Source: Thiomicrospira pelophila DSM 1534 (GTDB lineage: Bacteria; Pseudomonadota; Gammaproteobacteria; Thiomicrospirales; Thiomicrospiraceae). Taken from it: a stretch of DNA of 64,000 nucleotides. Positions 1-6,767 of this stretch are shown here, in pieces (within the stretch, counting starts at the first letter, position 1; each line of letters opens with the position of its first letter). The stretch spans positions 1,178,001 through 1,242,000 of the forward strand of contig NZ_JOMR01000001.1 of NCBI RefSeq assembly GCF_000711195.1, given 5' to 3'. The translations under genes were made by a program, and so were the position numbers. A model generated the notes under the pieces. It ran no database searches and was not told the DNA's origin. It saw only the letters and a list, made by a program, of their open reading frames with translations.

Positions 1-78
1 TCGAATCGACTTTAGGTCGAAAGGTCGGACAACTAAACCGTGGTCGGTCGCCCACGAAAATACTTATTAATGCATAAT

Positions 79-97
79 AAGGGCTTTGACCCCTTTT
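79..97. repeat. REP-like palindrome, left copy
   Basis: This 19-bp stretch (AAGGGCTTTGACCCCTTTT) matches the reverse complement of the hairpin at 4700-4721 with only the outer bases differing. The two copies face each other and bracket the accessory region. Similar G-run/C-run palindromes accompany REP elements and their Y1 transposases in other gammaproteobacteria, but no such transposase is seen here. Confidence 0.4.
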
Positions 98-151
98 AAC
101 TCCTCCGCTGTTGCGGGCGTTATGACTACTAAACCAGAAGGAGAGTGCTGT

Positions 152-796
152 TTGAATAACGAAAATAAGAAACCTGTCGGAGTAATTGGGTGTATTTTTG
201 CAGGGGGTTACTCTTTTATAGTTCTGGCGAGCGGACTTGCCTGGGTCGTAGCCTTCTTTGATTTGGAACTCGTACCTGCGGATTCTGTCGTGTCCGTTGC
301 CGACCTCCAAGCCGACTACGTACATCGTTCAGTCATCGGGGCTGGATATGTCGAAAAGAGCAAGGTTCACAAAGAGTATGTCCTCAAGGAGGATGTAGAT
401 GAAATCCTTCAAGATTACCTTCCTTCCAAAACAATCAGCCGAGATTACGTCCCGAGAGAAGAATACGAAGCCATTGCTGAAGAAAACCGGCGCCTTAAAG
501 CCGAGTTTCAAAGCATTCCGTCTCCGTTTGAGCCAGTTCGGCGAGAGTTAAGTCTCTTTGGCAAGTGGCACAACCAGCGCTTGGGCGTATATATAGAAAT
601 CAAGGATGCTGGTGGCTCCAAGGGGAAAATGGATGTCACATTCTCCCTAGAGTTGCCAGACTCACCCCGACATGACGAGCGCGTTTCAGAGGACCGAGAC
701 GGCGTGCATCAGTGGCAGTTCAACAAAGCTGGCAGGGATTTTGAGTTGTTTCTGGAACGCGTATACCCTCCAATATTCGTAGTTCGTGAAATCTAA
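152..796 (+). CDS. Hypothetical single-pass membrane protein
   Basis: I do not recognise this protein of about 214 residues. It has one strong hydrophobic segment near residues 10-37, then a long polar, probably periplasmic part. The polar part contains repeated Tyr-Val steps (DYVHRS, GYVEKS, EYVLKED, DYVPREE) that may form a coiled or repeat structure, and a beta-rich C-terminal portion. I chose the TTG at 152 because AAGGAG lies 8 bases upstream; in-frame starts also exist at 86 (TTG) and 122 (ATG) but lack a ribosome binding site. The stop codon lies inside ATCTAAC, which fits the RYYYAAC end of an integron attC site, and GGCGTTATGA lies upstream, so this may be a gene cassette. That is inference; no integrase gene is present in the window. 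Confidence 0.6.
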   Translation: MNNENKKPVGVIGCIFAGGYSFIVLASGLAWVVAFFDLELVPADSVVSVADLQADYVHRSVIGAGYVEKSKVHKEYVLKEDVDEILQDYLPSKTISRDYVPREEYEAIAEENRRLKAEFQSIPSPFEPVRRELSLFGKWHNQRLGVYIEIKDAGGSKGKMDVTFSLELPDSPRHDERVSEDRDGVHQWQFNKAGRDFELFLERVYPPIFVVREI

Positions 797-887
797 CGCA
801 ATAACGAGTTTAATCTCCGAGTAAGAAGTGAGCATCGAATGGAGATATTTTTCTCTCAAGTGATTGACTCACTCTGGTAAGGCCTGA

Positions 888-1171
888 ATTTACTCGACCA
901 CAAAAAGCGCCGCTCTTTCTTCGCTATGCTTTTTGTGTCCGGTGATGCAGGGTGTTCAGCAGTCACGAGTTGAAATACGGAAGCAAAAAAGGGATGCGAC
1001 CCATTAATTTGGTAAAGCGTTAATGAATTGCGTTCCCGTTGCATGAAAAAGAGTTCAAACAAGAAATGTAAAAAGTATTTTCTGCTAAGACTTTTAACTC
1101 TCCGTAACAACTTCAGAAACTTAAAAGCCGCAATTTGATATTATTCCTTTCAAACCACCAGGCCTGGTGGT
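888..1171. repeat. 284-bp direct repeat, copy 1
   Basis: This stretch is repeated at 4323-4605 with about 93% identity by eye and no large gaps. It fills most of the gene-free interval between 797 and 1191. Near its start is an inverted repeat (CCACAAAAAG with CTTTTTGTG around 898-940), and its last 17 bases contain the palindrome CCACCAGGCCTGGTGG. Minus-strand open frames in both copies encode similar peptides but have no convincing start, so I treat them as passengers. Sequence on either side of the two copies differs, so the unit is a discrete repeat and not part of a larger duplication. Confidence 0.85.
1157..1168. repeat. ACCAGGCCTGGT iterated palindrome (intergenic)
   Basis: Full 12-bp palindrome, extended here to 16 bp (CCACCAGGCCTGGTGG). 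It ends the 284-bp repeat and lies about 24 bases before the MscS-like gene. Confidence 0.95.
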
Positions 1172-1191
1172 GACTATTAAGAGTTAAATAT

Positions 1192-1755
1192 ATGGATTTA
1201 TTTGAGCAGTATCGCTGGGTAACACAGTTGGCCTTTACGCTAGGTGCATTTATTGCCTATTTAATGGTCTTTAAGTTAGTCGCCAAGGGCGTTCGCTCTT
1301 GGGCGGCACAGCACAGCAAACGAAAAGTGCGGGTTGAGCAGGTAGTCCGTTACTTTAAGGTGTTAATGTTAGTTGTTTTGTTTATTTTGGTTACGTTGAT
1401 CTGGGGTGTGGATTATCGTGGCTTGTGGTTAGTGGCCTCATCTGTTTTGGCCGTTTTGGGTGTGGCGTTATTTGCTCAGTGGTCGATTTTAAGCAACGTA
1501 ACATCCGGTGTTATCGTGTTTTTTACTTTTCCGGCCAGAGTCGGGGATTCGATAGAGATTGTGGATGGCGTTAACTCAGTGAAAGGTGAGTTGTTAGAAA
1601 TTGGGATGTTTCAGATTCATGTGCGCGATGATGAAGGGCATACGTTAGTCTATCCAAACAATCTGTTGTTGCAAAAACCAGTCAAGAAAATTAAACCTTT
1701 GAAAACAAAGCCTACAAATCAGGCGCTTAACTGGAAAAAGCGTAGGGCGGATTAA
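1192..1755 (+). CDS. Small MscS-type mechanosensitive channel
   Basis: The 187-residue protein has three hydrophobic segments (about 12-34, 52-73 and 77-100). A MscS signature follows: the third helix runs into SILSNVTSGVIVFF and then VGDSIEI, the start of the beta domain. MscS proteins form homoheptameric inner-membrane pores that release solutes after hypo-osmotic shock. This one is shorter than E. coli MscS (286 residues) because most of the C-terminal alpha/beta domain is missing and replaced by a lysine-rich tail; short homologues of this kind are common, so I do not call it truncated. The ribosome binding site is weak. It lies inside the accessory segment between the two 284-bp repeats. 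Confidence 0.8.
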   Translation: MDLFEQYRWVTQLAFTLGAFIAYLMVFKLVAKGVRSWAAQHSKRKVRVEQVVRYFKVLMLVVLFILVTLIWGVDYRGLWLVASSVLAVLGVALFAQWSILSNVTSGVIVFFTFPARVGDSIEIVDGVNSVKGELLEIGMFQIHVRDDEGHTLVYPNNLLLQKPVKKIKPLKTKPTNQALNWKKRRAD

Positions 1756-1878
1756 AACTATCCGTCATGGCTTTTGATAAATGGGGATGCTCCCATTAAA
1801 CGCTGTCGAAAGCTGCAACTGTATAACCAGGGCTTACATTCTCAATCTCAATAAAGGCTTATCTCTAAACGTTAACTT

Positions 1879-2088
1879 ATGAATCCAGAAAACTTAAAAA
1901 AACTCGTTACCGTCACGATGCCTTATGGCAAATACAAGGGACGAATTATTGCTGATTTACCAGGAAATTACCTTAATTGGTTTGCGCGTGAGGGCTTTCC
2001 ATCTGGTCATTTAGGGCAATTATTAGCTCTAATGCAGGAGTTAGATCACAACGGTTTAAAGCACCTTCTTGATCCGTTAAGAAAGTAA
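1879..2088 (+). CDS. DUF3820 family protein
   Basis: The 69-residue protein carries the DUF3820 pattern MPYGKYKGR, then LP-x-x-YL-x-W, across residues 14-34 and fills nearly the whole length of the family. DUF3820 members are small soluble proteins of unknown biochemical role; one annotation calls them putative quorum-sensing-regulated virulence factors, with little support. The upstream 120 bases contain no clear promoter. The next gene begins 28 bases after the stop, so the two may be co-transcribed. Confidence 0.75.
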   Translation: MNPENLKKLVTVTMPYGKYKGRIIADLPGNYLNWFAREGFPSGHLGQLLALMQELDHNGLKHLLDPLRK

Positions 2089-2116
2089 GCTTTTTGAATT
2101 GAGAAAAGGGATTTGC

Positions 2117-3157
2117 ATGGACTTAAAACGTAGTCAACTTAATGAGGCGGCTGAAGATGGCTTGATAAGTCAGCAGCAGGCCGACAAGCTTTGGGCTTTT
2201 TTGAGTGAGCGGGGGATGGATACGCCGAGTTTTCGTTTTTCTCATATCCTATATTACGCGGGTGGCTTGACGGCGATTGGTGCCATGAGTTTGTTTATGA
2301 CACTGGGTTGGGAGCGTTTTGGTGGATGGGGACTGTTTTTTATTGCGCTTGCTTATGCTGGCGCGGGGCTTTGGTTAACGGAGTTTTTGTTAAACCGTAG
2401 TAAACTCCCCATTCCAGCCGGCATTACGGCTTCGTTTGTTGTCGTGTTAACGCCCTTGGCGGTGTATGGGTTGCAAGTTGCATTAGGTTGGTGGGAAGAA
2501 GGGCAGGTTTATCGTGATTTACATCGTTTGATTGATGGACGCTGGATGTTTATGGAGCTGGCGACTCTGGCGGTGGGCGCGCTTATGTTGTGGCGTTATC
2601 GTTTGCCTTTTTTGGTGATGCCAGTTGCGGTGACGCTTTGGTATATGAGCATGGACCTTACGCCATTCTTGTTTAACAATGAGGATTTGACGTTTGAGCT
2701 TCGAAAGTTAGTCTCGCTGATATTTGGCCTTTTCATGCTCGTATTGGCTTTTTGGGTTGATATTCAAACCCGCCAACAAAAAGACTATGCTTATTGGCTT
2801 TACCTGTTTGGCGTGGTCGCCTTTTGGGGTGCCTTGTCGTTTATGAACTCAGACAGCGAACTGAGCAAATTCATCTATTTATGCATCAATCTGCTGATGA
2901 TTGTCATTGGCGCCATTCTTTCACGTAGAGTCTTCACGGTGTTTGGTGGATTGGGCGCGGCTGGCTACCTTGGGCACTTAGCTTATGATGTATTCAAAGA
3001 CAGTATGTTGTTTCCTTTTGTGCTGACATTGATGGGACTTGGTGTTATTTTGCTTGGTATCTATTGGCAGCGACATGAAGCTAATATTAGTGGCTATCTA
3101 CGAGGCTTAATGCCACAAGCCATGAAACAATTGATCGAGAATCGGCATTCATTTTAG
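2117..3157 (+). CDS. DUF2157-like polytopic membrane protein
   Basis: This protein of about 346 residues starts with a soluble N-terminal segment (about 45 residues, rich in Gln, Ala and Leu) followed by roughly ten hydrophobic helices to residue 325. The layout of a short helical N terminus (GLISQQQADKLWAFL) and then many helices resembles DUF2157 membrane proteins of unknown function. I chose the ATG at 2117 because AAAGGGA lies 7 bases upstream; an in-frame TTG at 2099 would add six residues. No catalytic motif is visible. The gene sits in the accessory segment and ends just before an intergenic palindrome at 3194. Confidence 0.6.
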   Translation: MDLKRSQLNEAAEDGLISQQQADKLWAFLSERGMDTPSFRFSHILYYAGGLTAIGAMSLFMTLGWERFGGWGLFFIALAYAGAGLWLTEFLLNRSKLPIPAGITASFVVVLTPLAVYGLQVALGWWEEGQVYRDLHRLIDGRWMFMELATLAVGALMLWRYRLPFLVMPVAVTLWYMSMDLTPFLFNNEDLTFELRKLVSLIFGLFMLVLAFWVDIQTRQQKDYAYWLYLFGVVAFWGALSFMNSDSELSKFIYLCINLLMIVIGAILSRRVFTVFGGLGAAGYLGHLAYDVFKDSMLFPFVLTLMGLGVILLGIYWQRHEANISGYLRGLMPQAMKQLIENRHSF

Positions 3158-3193
3158 GCTGCCACAGATTGTTTTATTAGATTTTCGCCCACC

Positions 3194-3205
3194 ACCAGGC
3201 CTGGT
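3194..3205. repeat. ACCAGGCCTGGT iterated palindrome (intergenic)
   Basis: Full 12-bp palindrome between the DUF2157-like gene and the GFA-like gene. Five bases after it begins a 21-base copy of the start of the acyltransferase gene at 5511. Confidence 0.95.
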
Positions 3206-3209
3206 GCTT

Positions 3210-3230
3210 ATGGAATTACGTTTACTTCAA
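3210..3230 (+). pseudogene. Fragment of the acyltransferase gene start
   Basis: These 21 bases match the first 21 bases of the acyltransferase gene (5511-5531) at 20 positions, beginning with its ATG. Similarity stops after the seventh codon. A match of this length is far beyond chance in 64 kb, so this is most likely a scrap left by a rearrangement next to the palindrome at 3194-3205. Confidence 0.6.
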
Positions 3231-3263
3231 AGGCGTTAAAACAGAGGGTATGGAAGGGTTTTT

Positions 3264-3665
3264 ATGACGGATCATTTCGGTTCTTGTCTGTGTGGCACAG
3301 TGAAATTTTCGGTAAAAGGTGAGTTTGATAGCTTTTACCTGTGTCATTGTCAGTACTGTCAAAAAGATACAGGCTCAGCTCATGCGGCCAATCTATTCTC
3401 AAATTCAGCTAAATTGGTCTGGCAATCGGGTGCAGATGCGGTGACTTCCTTTACGCTCCCTGGTACTCGCCATAATAAGAGCTTTTGTAAGTTGTGTGGT
3501 TCAGCATTGCCAAGCGCTCAAATGGCAGATGTGCTCGTCGTTCCGGCAGGGTGCTTGGACACTGAAGTCAATATGTTGCCAACGGCACACATTTTTTTAT
3601 CCAGCAAAGCGGCTTGGGATGAGGGGTTAGCAGAGGTGCCAAAGTTCGAGGAACGGCCTGATTGA
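3264..3665 (+). CDS. GFA/CENP-V family zinc-binding protein
   Basis: The 133-residue protein has the zinc-ligand layout of the GFA (glutathione-dependent formaldehyde-activating enzyme-like) fold: Cys8 and Cys10 in CLCG, Cys27, Cys29 and Cys32 in CHCQYC, and Cys75 and Cys78 in CKLCG. These form two zinc sites on a beta-tent fold. The founding enzyme was reported to speed addition of formaldehyde to glutathione, but most relatives have no proven reaction, so the substrate here is unknown. The ribosome binding region (GGAAGG before ATG) is good. It lies between two sequence scars in the accessory region. Confidence 0.85.
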   Translation: MTDHFGSCLCGTVKFSVKGEFDSFYLCHCQYCQKDTGSAHAANLFSNSAKLVWQSGADAVTSFTLPGTRHNKSFCKLCGSALPSAQMADVLVVPAGCLDTEVNMLPTAHIFLSSKAAWDEGLAEVPKFEERPD

Positions 3666-3717
3666 GCTAGCACCATATAACTAAGAGGTATATAAACCCT
3701 ATCTCAGAGTTACATTC

Positions 3718-3724
3718 GTTAGGT
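3718..3724 (+). other. Integron core-site-like GTTAGGT
   Basis: GTTAGGT fits the GTTRRRY right-end core of integron recombination sites and lies 18 bases before the methyltransferase start. The sequence to its left (from about 3675, ATATAAC) folds back only poorly, so a complete upstream attC is not convincing. Confidence 0.35.
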
Positions 3725-3742
3725 ATTAGTAGAGTTTGAATT

Positions 3743-4315
3743 ATGAGTAAAGAGTGGGATGAGTACGCTGAAGGATGGGATAGCAATTCTGATGTAATCT
3801 CATATTCGGCAAAAGCTTTTGATAGTCTTTCTAAAGTGGTAGATATTAAAGGCCTTAGGGTTTTAGATTTTGGTTGTGGAACAGGCCTTCTTACCGAGAG
3901 AATATCGCCACTCGCCAAAGAAATTGTTGCCTTAGATACTTCCAATAAAATGATCTCGATTTTGAATCAAAAGAAGCTGGTTAATGTCGTGGCATTAACT
4001 GATGAGTTAACAGAAAGTCTAGTTAATGAAGGCGATCTGTTTTCCAATAAATTTGATGTTGTAGTAGCTTCGTCTGTATGTGCATTTCTACCTTGCTTTG
4101 AGGATACATTGTCGCTTATTAAGTCCATATTGAAGCCCAATGGTACTTTCGTTCAATGGGATTGGCTAGCAGAAATAGATGATGGAGATTTTGGACTTAG
4201 CAAAGATAGAGTAATAGAAGCATACAATAGCGCAGGTTTAAAATTACATTTTATGGATGAGCCTTTTACCATGAATGATATGAAAGTATTGATGGCAGTG
4301 GGAAAAAATGCCTAA
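3743..4315 (+). CDS. Class I SAM-dependent methyltransferase
   Basis: The 190-residue protein has motif I VLDFGCGTG at residues 40-48, an acidic residue after beta-2 (VALDTSNKM), and a motif-IV-like stretch (FDVVVASSVCAF). It therefore has the Rossmann fold that binds S-adenosylmethionine. The order resembles small methyltransferase-11/UbiE-type enzymes; the acceptor cannot be told. Its stop codon lies inside GCCTAAC, the left end of an attC-like site, and GTTAGGT lies just upstream. The codon use looks more AT-rich than in flanking core genes. Together these suggest a mobile gene cassette of about 671 bp (3719-4389). Confidence 0.75.
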   Translation: MSKEWDEYAEGWDSNSDVISYSAKAFDSLSKVVDIKGLRVLDFGCGTGLLTERISPLAKEIVALDTSNKMISILNQKKLVNVVALTDELTESLVNEGDLFSNKFDVVVASSVCAFLPCFEDTLSLIKSILKPNGTFVQWDWLAEIDDGDFGLSKDRVIEAYNSAGLKLHFMDEPFTMNDMKVLMAVGKNA

Positions 4316-4395
4316 CAAGCGCATTCACTCGACCACAAAAAGTGCCGCTCTTTCTTCGCTATGCTTTTTGTGTCCGGTGATGCAGGGCGTTCAGC
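4311..4395 (+). other. attC-like integron recombination site
   Basis: The site begins GCCTAAC (fits RYYYAAC) overlapping the methyltransferase stop and ends GTTCAGC (one departure from GTTRRRY). Between them the arms GCATTCACTCGACCAC and GTGTCCGGTGATGC fold together with an unpaired base (ATTCAC against GTGAT), and CCACAAAAAG pairs with CTTTTTGTG farther in. The length of 85 bases and the imperfect, bulged palindrome are typical of attC sites (57-141 bases). The imperfect R' box and lack of an integrase in view lower confidence. Confidence 0.5.
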
Positions 4396-4605
4396 CGTCA
4401 CGAGTTGAAATAAGGAAGCAAAAAGGGGATGCGACCCATTAATTTGATAAAGAGTTAATGAATTGCGCTCCCGTTGCATGAGAAATAGTACAAACAAGAA
4501 ATGCAAAAGTATTTTCTGCGAAGACTTTTAACTCTCCGTAACAACTTCAGAAACTTAAAAGCCGCAATTTGATATTATTCTTTTCAAGCCACCAGGCCTG
4601 GTGGT
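4323..4605. repeat. 284-bp direct repeat, copy 2
   Basis: Second copy of the repeat at 888-1171, in the same orientation. It overlaps the attC-like site at its left end and finishes with the iterated palindrome at its right end. Directly after the palindrome the sequence becomes a decayed piece of the acyltransferase gene. Recombination between the two copies would excise or duplicate about 3.4 kb holding five genes. Confidence 0.85.
4591..4602. repeat. ACCAGGCCTGGT iterated palindrome (intergenic, junction)
   Basis: Full 12-bp palindrome at the exact border between repeat copy 2 and the acyltransferase fragment. It aligns with the palindrome at 5989-6000 inside the intact gene. Confidence 0.95.
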
Positions 4606-4692
4606 CGGCGAAAGCGGATTGGCTCATCCGCCACGATTGTCATTTCCCTTGGTTAATCGCGCTTATCAAATCTGTGATGATTTTTTAGCGCG
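4591..4692 (+). pseudogene. Decayed internal fragment of acyltransferase gene
   Basis: From the palindrome onward this stretch aligns with 5989-6091 of the intact FemAB-like acyltransferase gene. The shared core includes AAGCGGATTGGCTCAT and CCACGATTGTCATTTCC, with scattered substitutions and one small gap. No open frame is kept. It fills part of the 545-base gene-free interval between the methyltransferase and the CBS gene; the remainder holds the hairpin at 4700-4721 and otherwise nothing I can name. Confidence 0.85.
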
Positions 4693-4699
4693 ATGTAAG

Positions 4700-4721
4700 A
4701 AAAGGGGTCAAAGCCCCTTTT
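4700..4721. repeat. REP-like hairpin, right copy
   Basis: AAAAGGGG and CCCCTTTT form an 8-bp perfect stem around the loop TCAAAG. It could end transcription in either direction. It is the inverted partner of the motif at 79-97. Confidence 0.55.
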
Positions 4722-4860
4722 GTAGTATTACAATGCACAGGAGAGGTAAACAAAACAAGATCCCGTCAATTTTATGAGCTGAAACTACGTTATGGGCCGA
4801 ATTGAAAACAAGTCGTATTGGATAAAAAATAAATAATCACCCTGTTTTAGAGGTCATCGT

Positions 4861-5500
4861 ATGTTTGCAATTTACAATATCCAAGGTCGTCGTTTTAGAG
4901 ACAACTTAGAAAACCTTAAAAGAGTACATTCGCCTCATCAAACTCAGGATGTTGGTTTCCACGCCAATATTGCTCAAGATGAAACCCTTGTCGTCCAAGG
5001 GCTCACTACCTCTGATACCTCTGAAGTCAATGCTAAGGGTGTTGATGCCTATAAAAAAATGATTCACGCTAATAAGCGTGAACGAGTATTTCACGCTTAC
5101 CAAGTCATGAAACATCCCGTGATCACCATACCGCTTGAAACCCCGGTTCAAGAGGCTTACCACCTGCTTCACTCACATAAGGTGAATCAGATGCCCGTCA
5201 GTAATAAACAAATGCGTTTAGTTGGCTTAGTAACGCTTAATGATTTATATAGCTTTTATAATCGAAGATGGTGACAAGATTTCATTCGTTAGGAACAAAA
5301 CCGTTGAAGATGCCATGTCTGATGAAGTGATCACGGCTGACCCGGTGTCAGATGTAAGACGTATCGCACATGTCAAGGTTGAATACCATTTAACCGCCGT
5401 GCCTATTGTTAACGAACAAGACCATCTTGTTGGCATTGTGACACGGACAGATTTGCTTAAAGCGATGCTCCAAGACCCTCCTTTAAATCTTTGGGGTTAA
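4861..5500 (+). pseudogene. CBS-domain protein, frameshifted
   Basis: Two overlapping frames together encode one protein of about 213 residues with a pair of CBS domains. The first frame (4861-5274) ends its CBS motif MRLVGLVTLNDLY and then runs into an unrelated SFYNRRW and a stop. The second frame (from 5240) continues with FIIEDGDKISFVRNKTVEDAM and a second CBS repeat ending LVGIVTRTDLLKAML. The switch lies in about 5245-5270 (GATTTATATAGCTTTTATAA), consistent with loss or gain of one base. CBS pairs bind adenine nucleotides and usually regulate a partner protein. A ribosome binding site (AGAGG) precedes the ATG. A sequencing error could also explain the break. Confidence 0.8.
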
Positions 5501-5510
5501 ATCTTTCCAT

Positions 5511-6665
5511 ATGGAATTACGTTTAGTTCAACAGATTGCGGATATTGATCGACAGGCCTGGAATGCGTTGGTGGTGGATAATAATCCGTTTTTACGCCAT
5601 GAGTTTTTACAGGCGTTGGAAGATCATGGCTGCGTGAGTGCCCAATTTGGTTGGTATCCGCAGCATGTGGCGTTATATGATCAGGGTCGTTTGATTGCGG
5701 CGATGCCGCTTTATGCTAAAACCAATTCGTATGGTGAGTTTGTGTTCGACCAGGCCTGGTCACAGGCTTGGCAGTCGGTGGGCTTGGCGTATTTCCCTAA
5801 ATGGGTGAGTTCGATTCCTTATGCGCCAGTGACGGGGCAACGTTTTCTGATTAGTCATGATCTTAATGATCGCTACACGTCAGATCAAATCCGCGCGTTA
5901 TTAGTTAAACATTTTCAGAAGTTAGCTGAAGAGCAGGGTGTGAGTGGTTGGCATATTTTATTTGCCGAGCATTATGAAGAGCCGAACGACCAGGCCTGGT
6001 TGTCAGACCAAGCGGATTGGCTCATTCGCCACGATTGTCATTTCCATTGGTTTAACCGAGATTATCAAACCTTTGATGATTTTCTAGCGCAATTAAAACC
6101 CAAGAAACGTAAGAATATCAAACAAGAACGCCGCAAAGTTGAAGAAGCCGGTGTAACCTTGAGACGCTTAAATGGGCACACCGCCAGCGAGCAGGATTGG
6201 CAAGATTTTGCCTATTTTTATGAAAAGACTTTTGCCGAAAAACACAGTTTAGCGACTTTAAATCAAGGCTTTTTTCAGGCGGTTGCCCAGGCCTTGCCGG
6301 AACAAGTATTACTGGTGATGGCGGATCGTGATGGGGAAACGATTGCCGGTTCGCTCATGTTTGTGAGCGATTCGGTTTTATTTGGCCGTCATTGGGGCTG
6401 TATAGATGAGGTGAACAGCCTGCATTTTGAAGCTTGCTATTACCAAGGCATTGAGTTTGCGATAGAGAAAGGTTTAAAACGTTTTGAGCCCGGCGCAGGT
6501 GGTGAACACAAAATAGCGCGCGGGTTTGAGCCGATTATCAGCCAATCCGCACATTGGTTAACGCCCAATCCATTTCAAGAGGCATTGAATGGGTTTCTGC
6601 TAGAAGAACAACGCATGATTGAAGATTATTATGCGGATTGCCAATCACATAGTCCATTTCAATAA
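5511..6665 (+). CDS. FemAB-like GNAT acyltransferase (DUF482)
   Basis: The 384-residue protein matches the FemAB-like/DUF482 family (COG3146): an N-terminal half with FLQALEDHGC and the sequence PYAPVTGQR, a basic stretch KPKKRKNIKQERRKV near residue 200, and a C-terminal GNAT-like half with FYEKTF and FEPGAGGEHKIARGF. Family members are predicted acyl-transfer enzymes of unknown substrate. It carries two copies of the iterated palindrome (5749-5760 and 5989-6000, exactly 240 bases apart), both read as DQAW. Fragments of this gene occur at 3210-3230 and 4591-4692, so it has taken part in local rearrangements. It starts 10 bases after the CBS gene. Confidence 0.8.
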   Translation: MELRLVQQIADIDRQAWNALVVDNNPFLRHEFLQALEDHGCVSAQFGWYPQHVALYDQGRLIAAMPLYAKTNSYGEFVFDQAWSQAWQSVGLAYFPKWVSSIPYAPVTGQRFLISHDLNDRYTSDQIRALLVKHFQKLAEEQGVSGWHILFAEHYEEPNDQAWLSDQADWLIRHDCHFHWFNRDYQTFDDFLAQLKPKKRKNIKQERRKVEEAGVTLRRLNGHTASEQDWQDFAYFYEKTFAEKHSLATLNQGFFQAVAQALPEQVLLVMADRDGETIAGSLMFVSDSVLFGRHWGCIDEVNSLHFEACYYQGIEFAIEKGLKRFEPGAGGEHKIARGFEPIISQSAHWLTPNPFQEALNGFLLEEQRMIEDYYADCQSHSPFQ

Positions 6666-6767
6666 GTTTAAGCCTTAAGTGAGTTGATCCATATCAATGT
6701 GGCTTGGTTTTTGCTAACAAACCAATCAGTTAGTGAACCCTTTTAGATCAAGCTCTGGAGAGCCGTT

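Noticed and set aside
856-1110. Minus-strand open frame within repeat copy 1 (and its partner at 4312-4506)
   Set aside because: The peptides are alike only because the DNA is repeated; there is no ribosome binding site, the ends differ and the composition is not that of a known protein family.
1192-1755. MscS-like gene as a truncated pseudogene
   Set aside because: The pore helix and beta domain start are intact, and short MscS homologues are common, so an intact small channel is more likely.
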